Below, piece by piece: positions 23,001 to 35,000 of a stretch of 64,000 nt of DNA. Position numbers and translations under genes: made by a program. Within the stretch, counting starts at the first letter, position 1; each line of letters opens with the position of its first letter. Source of the stretch: Spirometra erinaceieuropaei (taxonomy: Eukaryota > Platyhelminthes > Cestoda > Diphyllobothriidea > Diphyllobothriidae); the NCBI GenBank assembly GCA_902702965.1, contig CACRXP010000036.1, positions 995,267 to 1,059,266 on the forward strand. The letters are read 5' to 3'. The notes beneath the pieces were generated by a model that had not been told where the DNA came from, ran no database searches, and saw nothing but the letters and a program-made list of their open reading frames with translations.

Positions 23001-26000
23001 TTCGCACTGTTTGAAATTTCATTTCCTCCTGAACTAAATGTAAAGCTACAAGCAGTGCTGTATTCGAAGTCCGTTGTTATTTAAAAAATTCTTTTTGCAT
23101 GTTTTTGACTGTCGCGCTCACTTTCTTTGCCAAATGACAACTTACGATAAGACTTTCGGTGTAAATTTGTCTATCTTCTGTGTCATCTTGCTCTCCATGC
23201 TGTGTATTGCCCCACCCGTAAAACTCCTCTACCACTATTCAACGTATGACATGGCCCACAGGCTAGCTCAAGTTAGCTGTGGGTCCTACACCCTATCGTC
23301 GCCAAATACCCATGAAAGTTATTATTTACAGTTGGTAAACTAACAAATTACGTGCTCAAACTTATGAAACGTTTCTTATTACCCGGAAACTGGCCCAGTC
23401 GTATCGACCAAAATTCTTATTTGACAATGTACCACTCTAAGTAGAGTGAAAACATGAAAGAAATATTGAAAAGAATATTGCGTTGTCCAAAAAATAACCA
23501 CTTTTTGAAAAGCAGTAATGAGGACAACCTCCAAAATCGTGTCAGATTAGTAAACCCAAGTTTTAGAAGAACGTAAAGTCTGCTCGTGCAAATAACTGAG
23601 TAAATGAAGCAGTCCATGTAGAATAACGTCTGAAAATAGCCCTTTAGTGGATTTTGCACTGTAAAAATCCTTCAGGCTTTGGTGTTGTGTCAGGTATGGC
23701 GGTCATTTAGCAGCTTGCATTTTGAGTACACGTTCGAAAATATTTTCATGAGAATTGGCTTTATTTTTTCGTTTTTACATTTCCTGGGATGCCGTTGATA
23801 AAGGCAGAGAGGATTTCGCCTAATTTAACCGGTGAGGACGTCCCAGGACTAACAGCTTTCATAATGTCACATACTGACAGGTCGGTTGGTGACTAATACA
23901 TTTTAATATAATTAGCACATGCAATAAACAACGAGTTTTCAAGTGCGACAGTTATGTTCAGTAAAATTCACGAGATTAAATTACTCTACCAGAAAAACAC
24001 GCGTGGATGCGCAAACGCAGTCTAATGCAGGCAATAATGCGGGAAACTGTCAGAATATAAGTTAACATCAATTTTAGCCCACTTAGCAGACATTGTTCCC
24101 GATAAATCCATTTAAAAACGCATTTCACATGCAAAAAGGACGTTTTCCGTATTTGGTCGGACGAATACGTAAAGAGCACAACGTTTCGGTGAGTCTAAAT
24201 TATTATATAGATTCTCATGATCACATTTCACAAGTTTGGTCACATACTGCATCGAGAGCAACTTCTCGACTCGTTTGAACTCAGGCTAGGAATGAAGTGT
24301 GTGTGGGCAACCAATGTTTTATATAGCTATTCTTTTCTGACTACAATGGCTTCATAAATGCAACGTTTTCCGTGTAGAATAAAATTCTTGTCTTAATATT
24401 AAATAAGCAAATAATTATAAATGAACACTTTCTCTTACTTTAGATACAACGTTTTGGAAGTTTCGCCAGACATTTCGGTTTTCGGTGGAATCAATTGGAA
24501 GCTGTTTGCATGCATGTTTGTCGCTTGGGTGGCGACATTCCTTTGCCTAATAAAGGGCATTCGCACAACAGGAAAGGCAAGTTTCCGTTAATCCGGATGG
24601 AAAACCGTGTGCTTAGTTTTCCTTTGCCTTTCTTACCTGAAAAGTAATTTATATTTTTTTCTCTACGCAGGTTGTTTACGTGACCGCCCTTTTGCCCTAT
24701 GTCTTCTTAACGGCAATTCTCATTCGAGGTGTAACACTCCCGGGCTCATGGCTGGGGCTTCAGTTTTACTTGCGCCCTGACTGGAGCCGCCTTCTCAATG
24801 TTGGAGTAAGTCCTTATTAGCCGACTGGTCGCGAAAATATAAGCTGCTATAAAATATCTTGTAATGACTTTGGATTGACGTTTATGTGGAGACAGACAAA
24901 CAGACTGATGTAGTTTGTTGTCGATACTCTGAAATAGGTAAAACTAAAATATATGTCGCTTTTCCAGTAAAACCATGCCGCCATTTGGTCTGCCGTACGA
25001 TAATATTGCCAACACACCTTTAACACAAAACATCCAGAGTTAAGCAACAGCAAATAAACAAATCACGAGAGAGAGAGTGGTCTTTAGTTCCAAAAGACTT
25101 AGGCGGTAAACAACTAAGCAATTACTCAAATTAAAGGTTCGTCCACTAAAGCCAAAGGCCTCGGGGCATAAACCAATGCTGCGGGGGGTCAAGTGTGTCT
25201 GGAATTGCCTCATAGTGGTCGCGGACCCTCGAATGTATTTTGCCAAAGTAAGCCAACCCGTCGAAAATTTCTCAGTCCCGACAATGCTGGTTGCTGGTAA
25301 ACCACATTGACAAAATCCAATCTAGGAAATAGTTAGATTGCAGCTAGGTTCCTAAACATGTCTTCTGCCAAAAACAAGCAGAAAAGGCAACTAAGTAGTC
25401 TCTTTTGACTTTTAGGTTCCTTCCTCCTTTAGAATAATTGTCATTGAATGCATGAGGTCGGGATCTCATAGACTAACTGCCTACATTTAAATTTCTGTCT
25501 CCACACCTTCAGTACTCAACAAGTGACATGTTGAAAGTGTGCTTAATGACTAACTACGTCTCATGGTTGGGTATGTCAACAGACTAGTATTTTTTACAGT
25601 TAACTGCCCTCTGAAGCGAAATGACTGAAAAAAGTTTATCAATTTGAAAAAATCCGTTGTAGTGATTGGGCTGACATCCTGCTACCGCTGTCAACAGGTC
25701 AGTCTTATAAGGGCCTTGATGATTTTGATTGGCCTCTTTTCAGTTGTGGACCAATGCTGCCGTACAGATCTTTTACTCAATTGGTCCTTCTTGGGGCGGC
25801 CTCATAACTATGTCTTCCTACAACGAAGTGAACAGAAAATACAGCAGGTGATTAAATTCCATAAATGAGTCATTTACAAGTTCCTCTTTCGTCGAAGACC
25901 TATTACAACATTTAGACAATGCGTTGCAGCTTTACTCGGTTTTTGTTAACAAACTGAATAAAAAGTTCCACAAACGCGTAATTTTTCCAGTCCACTTGCA

Positions 26001-29000
26001 ATTAACTAAACGGGAAACGCGCTATTTTCGTATATTGTTTGAGCCAGTACGCGCAGTTTAATTTGGGGCAACCTCGCATGGTCAACGCTGCATGATGATT
26101 GACTCAAAGCTTGACATACAGTTGGCGTACTGTCTGTGTGACCATTGCTGTTTCCCCTTCTAATCTTAAGCCAGTTTCTTAAAAGTAAAGTCAGAAAGCC
26201 ATGGGCAGGAGCAAGGTTCCGTCACATTTTATGTCTGAAGAAAAATACTCTCCTTTCTCCGACGTCTGTCGGTAAAAGTCCAAGGCTAGTGTTTAAATTA
26301 AGTCTTGTCTAACCGAATGTTCACAATGATAGTTGTCGCTGTTTGACCGAAGTACTGTTTTATTAATGGGCAAAACACAGAAGTCACCCAAGTTTAGAAG
26401 CGCATTGCTACTTGCTGTTGTGAAGCGTTTGGTTGAGTCAGGACTCGCCGGTTTGTGCCCGATTACAGGGCAGGAGACATGCGTTCCTTTTTGGTTTAAA
26501 GTTTCAGACAAGGATCCACCTCGGCGATCACGCGGGAGCGAACAATCACTGGTCGAGAAACATTTAAGGACAGAAATGGGGAGGGGCTGTCCCTCAATAA
26601 CTCCTTCTCATTTATTTATCCATTTCACAGGCCTATCAACGGAATGTGGCCGAAGCATTCGTTTCCAACGTGTGTTCACACAAGCAAATAAACTGCGTTA
26701 TTGATAAAAATGTAACTTGCGGTGAAAGGACGTTGATTACATTAGAAACCCGAGTTTTATTTAATCCATGCAATCAGAAATCTGAAAATATCTTGCGTTT
26801 TTTGTATCGGGAAGCTCACCTGTATCGCCCCTTGTGTGGGGGTAGAATCAAGTCCGTATAGCTCACCGCCATCTAGTCCTAAATATTTCTTCACTTTTTG
26901 TTTAGGGATGCGTTTCTTTTGCCAATTATTTGCGGTGCAACGAGCATCTACGGCGGCATAGCCATATTTTCGGTAATAGGACACATGGTACATTCGCTGG
27001 GCAGCACGGATGTGGCCGCGGTGATGCAGTCGGGTCCGGGACTGGCCTTTTGTGCCTACCCAGAGGCGCTGGCCAAATTGCCCGGCGGAGCAGTCTGGGC
27101 CGTCCTCTTCTTCACCATGCTCTTCACTCTTGGTCTAGACAGTCAGGTAAGTCGAACCGACTCCAAGTACTCTGGGGATGATCCTGTTCGTCTCTCCTCC
27201 CCTCATTCTGATGCAAATTTCTTCTTTGACGAGCCCGACGCCGGAAAATAAATGAAGGAAAAGCTGTTCACTCTATGTCCGTAGTGTAAACGGTTGCTTT
27301 CCGAGTAACTTCAAGTGCCCAACGTGTCGGACGCCTATCAATAAAAACAGAATGTTAATTTTTTCATGTGTATTTTGGTTTGATATTCCCTCAAATTGCA
27401 TCAAAAGGCAAGTAACAAGGTGTTAATTTGGGAATCGTATGTATATGCAAAACGCAGACTGTTCCGTAAGACAAGCCATTGTTTTCAGAGTTTACAAATC
27501 GACACATTTCTTTTATTCAATTTCAAACGATGATGTGGAAGTAATTCCGGGAGGGGGGAAAGATTGTTTATATGGGTCCCGACAGGGCACCGGAACAAGA
27601 ACCGCCCATAATAGAGTGGTTTTTTGCCAAATTCCAGGGAAATTAGGGGAAATGTTAAGGTTAGGGTTACGGTTAAGGTTTGTGTCAGGTTTATTGTCAG
27701 GGTTAGGTCTTGAGAATATTTACCCTTGCTGGAATTTTCCGCAAGGCCTCCTGTATTCTGTGGGAGGGGTGTTCCTACTTCCATGTCCCGTGGGGGAGCC
27801 ACATAAGTATTCCTGGTCGTAATTTCCTGTACAATGGACATAAAAATGAGCTTTTCTGCATTCTGTTTCAACAAATATGGAAGAAACCATGAGACCATCG
27901 GAATCCATTAAAAGCAGTCGCACACAGCTTAGACAATGGGCCTTTCTTTGTGTTGTTTACTCGGATGACTGGAAAAATACTCAACCGAAATCCAAAACAC
28001 CGCTGGATGAAAACTGAATCGTGAGTATATGTCATGCTAATTGGATTTTCTGCGCTATCTATTTGATCTATAAGATCTAGTTGACATGCGATACCGTGAT
28101 ATATCACGCTTCCCCAATTGTAGTTCGAAACCATTTGTTTGATCGGGATCGGATTTTTCAATATATATTACTTTTATGGTTTACACTCTCTGTCCAAAAA
28201 TATACACCTTCCAGTGTAACAGGATATTAAGCCATATTCTCTGAATGTCTTTATGCGCGATTAGAAAGTTTTTTTATTAATACGTCCTTTTTCAATAAAA
28301 GGCCTGATAAGGACAGTATTTGCGTTTAATGAGATTTGTGCCAGTGTAGCAGAAATAAATTTTTGTCAACGCTGTTTCCAAAAAGGACGAAGAAAATATT
28401 CCACATGGAGCACTCCCCTTCTGAAAACAATCCTCTTAAAACGGAAGTATCCAAAAACGACTTATTCACAAGTAAGCAATCAAACCCGGTTCCGACTGAT
28501 GAAGGAGTTAGTTCCGAAGAAACTTCTTATAGCATAGTTGCACATTAAATATAACATGGTTGCAAGGACAATCAAACAGAGGCTCTGTTGCGTCGTTGAG
28601 GGTATCTACGGGTCAAACATGCAGAATTTATCCCGCCTAAAGCAATTTGCGATGGTCTGCCTATGCACGCTACCTCCAAACGAAAAGGCTTACTTTAGTA
28701 AGGTTTGGAAAACTACTTATTAGGCAGCACAGACCAATTTTCGTCTGGAATTTAAAAGCCTTTTTCAGTCAGCTGTTAAACATCCATTCAAAAATGAGTC
28801 ACTGCTTAGGTTCTGTACACTGTTTTGAGGGATTTTTGCCGCCTCTATAATCAAGATAATATTTGATACAGGGATACGTCAAAAACAATTTAGCACACGG
28901 ACTTTATAAGAAATCAGATTTAACAAGTTTAGTACTTAGAGAAAGGTGATATTCATATCCGCAAAAAGCCTTTAATTGCAATAATTTTATGCACAAGGTA

Positions 29001-32000
29001 TTCGATGTGATTTATACCTGTCGGAGTAATTCTTGAACGTCAGGAGGCCTCTTTGTGGGGATTTGTGCGGCTATGCGCATTTGCTCTAGGAAAAGCACAT
29101 ATAATTTAGTTTCGAAATCCTGAAAGCAAAATAAAAACACAAGTTCTCTGGTAGTACACGGAAATAGGAAGGCCTCACCGATAATACGGTTGGTCTTGTA
29201 CAAAATTTTAAGGAGTGAAAGTACTTCCACAGCCTAATTCTGACCATTAACTTCCCTCTTACACTAGCCTTGACCTTGGCCAGTTTGACACGGGAGTATG
29301 GACCCCCTCCCAGTACTAGAGGTGGCGTCGTGGGAAATTCCCTGGGTTCCTATTTTCGTATCTTAGCCTTATCCCCGACCCTGACCCCAACCCTTGCCCT
29401 AACTCAGACTCTCGGAGTTTATGGCAAGATCACCTGTAATATAAGGATCCATATTTTCCTCTCCAACCCTCTATACCTAAACTATATTCTAAACCTGAAA
29501 TCTTTCCTTGATCCTAACGTTGAATTTGTTCTTAATCTCCCTGAAAATTGGCGCAAGGCCGCTTGTATTACGGGGGTTCCCGCTCCCATGCCGTACCGGT
29601 TGTCTGCCAAAATATACGGGCACTGGTGCCCTTTTAAAAGTGTGGTATATTTCTTCGGGGTAGGAAATTTGAGTGAAACCTAAATCATATACAGTTGGTT
29701 ATCTGCCACAAATTCTTGATACCATTAATCTCGCCTTTACGAGACATGCGCCTTCCCTAATTTTTGCATTCCCAAAACACGGGAGTTCCTATCGGGTTGT
29801 TTGATTACGACTTGCTTTGATGTTCAGTGTTCTCCGCTCAATATTCGTAATTTGAATTAACAAAGGCAGAAAATGCCTTTAAGTCGATTATTTGGCCCAA
29901 TTGCCGTCTGGCATATTTTGTCTGGAAGTAAGTTCCGTTTTGTAAATTATGGGGTAATTTTACACGTCATGAACAGATTGTGACTAATTGTTTCTGGAAA
30001 ATCTAGTCTCTCACCGGCGTCACTGTCTCTTTTTAGGGAACACACGGGTTTTTACATCTCGACTACGGCTGAGAACGTTAACGAAAAGCCTAGGACCACG
30101 TCTGTTTGATGATTTAAGTGACAAATCCGGCAGAAGTTAATTTCGACAAAAAAAACCACGGTAACGCAGACCATGCTAGAACTTCGGAATTTACGTCTTC
30201 TGAAGAAGTAGAGAGTCCTCACTTTCTGAAGACTTCTATTCGGAGTATCCAGAATAATAGTTATGTACAACATTCTAAGGTGAAACCTTGCAGTGGCCTA
30301 TGAAATTCTCACCGAATGGTACGTGCCCTGCAAAAGACAAATGGAAGTAATTTAACCATAATCGTCAACATGTGTTTGATTTCTCGAAGTAAAGAGAATA
30401 ATCTGTCGGCCTCCACACTGACATAAATGCGACGTTAATTATGCCGTTGTCATTCTACACATTCCAAACCCGCTCACCCTTGGTCTCGTTAAAGACCACA
30501 AAACATTCCTCATCCTGTGGTAGAGGGGCGCTCACCGATCGCTCTTAGGGAATTCACTCGTCCCGTTGTGCCTTACGGGCTCTCTCTCTCTCGAGCCCAG
30601 CCGCCAGCCGCCCAGCGACGTATGATATAAATAGAGTATTATTACCGACAAATATAAGGGAGACCGGAATGGTCATTTCAGGCTTATTAGCCGTCGTCAG
30701 CCAGCCACACCCAACCCCGAAATGTGGAACACCTGAGGCTCGAACTCGCGACCTGACCGGCTGACGACGGCTAACAGGCAAGGAATTTCCATTCCAGCCT
30801 CCCTTGTCTTTGTCGGTAATATCGTTCTGCCTACATCACGTGACCCAGGGGTTAGAGGCGTTTGACTTCTAACTAACAGATCTCGGGATCGTGCCCCAGG
30901 TGTTTCACACTTCGGGGCTAAGTATGACTGGCTGACAACGGCTAATAATCCAGAAATGGCCATTCTAGTCCTCCTTGTCTTTGTCGGCAATACCATTATC
31001 CCTCATCCTATCGACCTTCAGTCCTGGCTTACCAATCATATATACCAGTTGGGTAAATGTTAATGCCCGTGGCTAATCTGATGAACAACTGATGTCGGTC
31101 ATCCGCTGATCTTTCTACCATAAAATGTACGCAGTAAGTGTTGGGGCAATAATAACTGCCATCTAAAGTAGCGTAGATTTAAAATAGCACTTTGCAGATA
31201 AATGAACTTGGGAATTATGCTAAAAGACATGGAATGACAACAAGGGGCTTGTCTTAAATTGAAACTGTCTTAGGTTGACAAAAAATGGAAAAAATTTCCC
31301 GTGCGTGTATATTTGCACAGGCACCAATGAAGCTGGGAAGACCGCCAGCGGCCACATTGACAAAGACGGACGCGAACGTCCTAATCACTTTAACTGTTTT
31401 CCATTGACGACTTTATTTAGCCTCAATCGAAACTTGACTGTACCTCGAAAGCGGGAGTTCCTTGTGCTACGCCATCTGATGAGGTCAATCCTTCTTCATT
31501 TTGGATCTATATGTTGTGCTTAAACGCCCTTCCTGTGGAAAGGTTAATTGTAATCTTGCTTCCTTACCTGCGTCCACAGTTTGGTACTCTGGAAACGATG
31601 ACCAGCGGCCTGATTGACCAATTTCCCAATGTGCTCGGTAGGCACAAGAGTCTCTTCACCCTTGGAACCTGTGCTGCTCAGTTTCTTCTGGGTCTGATCC
31701 TAGTCACCCGTGTAAGTCACCTTCCGCTTATTGTTCCCTGCCATTTTATAGAAACTACGAGATGCTTAATTTAGAAACCACAGTTTGGCCTTTAACAACT
31801 GAATGGCCGTGAAGAATCTTCTTAAGCATAAACTTCTGGCAACCAAAGCACAAGCCATAAAACCCACGCTTATTGACTTGAACGGCATTTGAATTGTGGC
31901 ATGACAGACAAGAAACCACTGGGGCAATTACAGAGAAAGAGTGAGGATTGGCGAAGAGAGCCAACTCAGATTTCAGCTTTCGTCAGGTCTGTAGTTAATA

Positions 32001-35000
32001 CTCAGAACAAAAGTAGTGCAGAATTCATGCCCGTAACCCACATGTGAGACACCTTGGGGAAGAATGCCATCTCTGCAGTTCATTTATTTGTCATGTTATG
32101 AAAATGCAACGTCCAACGCTGATGTGAATCGGCAGTTAAACATAATCAAATGCAGCGTAAAAATGAATGTAAAAACTCTAAACGAATGAAAATCCAGCTG
32201 GAAACCTGAACTCTGACGTGCCTTTTGAGCAGGCAACCAATATTTCAACAAAATATGAAGAGTATCGACGTCAGGGGAGGGCGATTTCTCAAAGTTACTT
32301 CTTGGCACCAGATAGAGATTAGAAATGTTTTCATCTTTTTAATCGCCTCCCATGTCCGGCCTTCTGCAGACTGTTTGGATTATTTTGGATGTGTTCTTGC
32401 AGTCTGCAATAGGCTGACTGAGCCAACTGTAAGGTTTTGGACGCCTTCACTTAACTCATGTCCCAGAGGATCACTCCAAATCTAGTCATATTTGAGACCC
32501 AAAGCAAATAATTTCCCTCACAAGCATTTCTCCGATGAAGCCTCCGACAGAAATTCGTCCCCTGTGCCAGTGGAAAGTGTTTCACTCTAATTGTCATCTT
32601 AATCGGAGGATCCATCACCCTCATATGGCCGAAAACCCTTTTTTACCTAGAGCGGAAATTCTGAAAGGGAAAAATCACAGCTTCCTGGCAAAGTGAAAAC
32701 GCTACCCACAGGAAGGCAACTGGGTGGGCTTGAACGAACAATCCATGCGGCATTCGTCAAGTGCCATGGCATGCCAGCAGATTTCCACTCGTTGTGCCTT
32801 CCTAGTCTGCCTTTTTATATTGAAGTATCTTGTTTGCGATAATTACCTATGACTTCATCCCCTGGCAGTGGGTAATGTTCCATGACAGTTGCGTTCAATA
32901 ATTTGTCCGAATAATGGACGAATCCGGGCATGAGCTCGACAATTAAAATGGCACGAGTGTTTTACTTTAATGCTCAATGACGCACTGGGCCAGGGGTCCA
33001 AACCTCCGATGCGCCACTACCTTAGGCGGAAAATGGCGGCCTGACTGCCTACTATCGATGCATACACCAGACTTGACCACCTCAGTTATTTCTGTTCCGT
33101 GGCGATGTCTATTAACAGGAATTCCCCGACTACTTACTACTTGTCACTATGTGAATAGCTGCGTCATCTACAAGTCGGAGCTCCAGGGTAAAACGCAATC
33201 GCTCGTATGCTGCAGGCCAGTTGGCAAAAAACGATTAACGATAGTCTCATGTGACTGGGACTCCGGTCCCTTCAGTTCATTCTCAGCTCCCTGAAGCTCC
33301 ACCATCTCAGCAAACTCCAAGCTTACTTTGGCCGCCAATAGGTTTTGTGTTGTACAGCGAGTTGTTATCATGTGATTGCGCTCCGTGGGAACTGTGAACC
33401 AGATAATATCTAAAATCGACTCGAAAGTACGTTGCAAGTGTCAAAACATTCTTTGTGTTAAATTTTATCTCTTAAGAGGCGCCTTTTCCTTTTTCTAGGC
33501 CGGATCGTATTACTTCCAGGTGCTTGACTGGTACGCAACTCCCATCAGTATCATCATAATTGCTGTGACGGAGATTGTGAGCCTGTCCTATGTCTATGGT
33601 AAGCAATCGCGTGTCACACATCTGTGTCCTTATTTACGTTAAGTAAATGATGGAATCTCTGCATCCAAGTAATATTAAGTTCAACAGTGTTATGCAAGTT
33701 ATATGTTGCAGCTCAGCGTAATAGCAAATTACGTTCGACAAATTGCTAGCTTCCGCTTATTTCTCGTTCACTGTTGTGCACGAACTTGAACTGTCAGTGA
33801 ACCCTCGAGAGCTCCCTCAATAATTAAACAGGTCATTATTTTCGGCTGTGACCACATCTTGTATGCGTTGGAAATGTTCCCATATACCTTAACGTTGAGG
33901 ATCACTAATTTAGGGCGAACGCATGTTAAGTCGTGGAAGTACGCTCAAATCTCTTAGCTAATCAAATAATGGCTTTACAACCAAAATAAAAAGTGATAGT
34001 TCGGCTATCGTTACCGTCGTCCACTGTGCGCTCCACAGCAGAGTGGAAGCCGTGGCGGTAATTTGCGCGTACATTCATTTATAGTGGTGGCAGATGTGCG
34101 CGGTATCTACCGCACCCTCTCCTCTCCCACCTGGACTCGGTGTCATGGTAGAGTCAAGAAGACCAGGGGCGGAAGAGAGCGCGGGTGGCGGGCACGGCAG
34201 AAACCGGCATCTAGATATGTCACCAAGCCCTCCGGTCTAGCACGTACACTGACCAGGATTTTAAAAAACAAGAAAAAAGGAGAGGCTTGGATTTCAACTG
34301 AGTGGGAGTGGTCATAAAGGTCACAGTAAGAAGAAACCATTGCAGCCTGACTCTCCGTCCCCTGAGGGGAGGACCAAGTTATCCCGTCAGTTGGCGACTT
34401 TCTAAGTCACAGCTTTTAGCGCACCGTGATGGATTCAAGTGCGTCAGACTTTTTATGGTTAGAAATGTGCGTTGAGACTGTCGACATCGCCCTCTCTTCC
34501 CTCTCACCGGCACCACTCCGCTGTCTGAGGCAGTCTGATGCGGGAAGTGGGTGCAGTTGCCGACGTGGATCGAGAGCCCGCACCGCACGCACGATGTAGC
34601 TGCAATACTTATTATCTTGTGACATAATTCCAGGATATTTTAGCCGCACCAGAATGCCGACTTTGGAATGTCCTTTTTTCTGGTCGCCTGAAACAACCAC
34701 GGATGGCCAAAAGAGACCACTTAAGTAGTATGATTTTTGCATTTTCCATTTTTTGTAGAAAACGCGCTCAAAAATATCCTTCCTTGTATTTGTTTGGTAA
34801 CAGATCGCATTTTCTTTAAGCATTGTCCTCTAGGGAAGGTCATCGCTGGGAATTTTAAGTTTTCAATTATCACATAATGTTAAACATAATCTGCCGTTGC
34901 GTATGCATTTAGGACTGCAATTTGTACACCTTCCATGCGGAGAATACCATATGTTCCCCAGGTTATTAAGAAGATGACATCTAAGGCTTGTAAAATTTTG

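Larger units (their letters stand above)
19543..24443 (+). other. SLC6 intron 4 (4.9 kb)
   Basis: Holds a reverse-oriented fragment of the dispersed repeat (21025-21165), a SINE (22191-22352) and an AT-rich repeat (23975-24180). The minus-strand open frame 21531-21836 is Ala/Ser/Thr-rich and unrecognised. Nothing else is supported. Confidence 0.6.
27147..31579 (+). other. SLC6 intron 8 (4.4 kb)
   Basis: Repeat-rich: telomere-like MITEs at 27545-27800 (-) and 29285-29590 (+), and a cluster of two SINEs at 30484-30995. No coding exon seen. Confidence 0.65.

Noticed and set aside
27650..27710. interstitial telomere
   Set aside because: GGTTAGGGTTA-type motifs are degenerate and are part of a repeated MITE with defined ends, not an uninterrupted telomere array.
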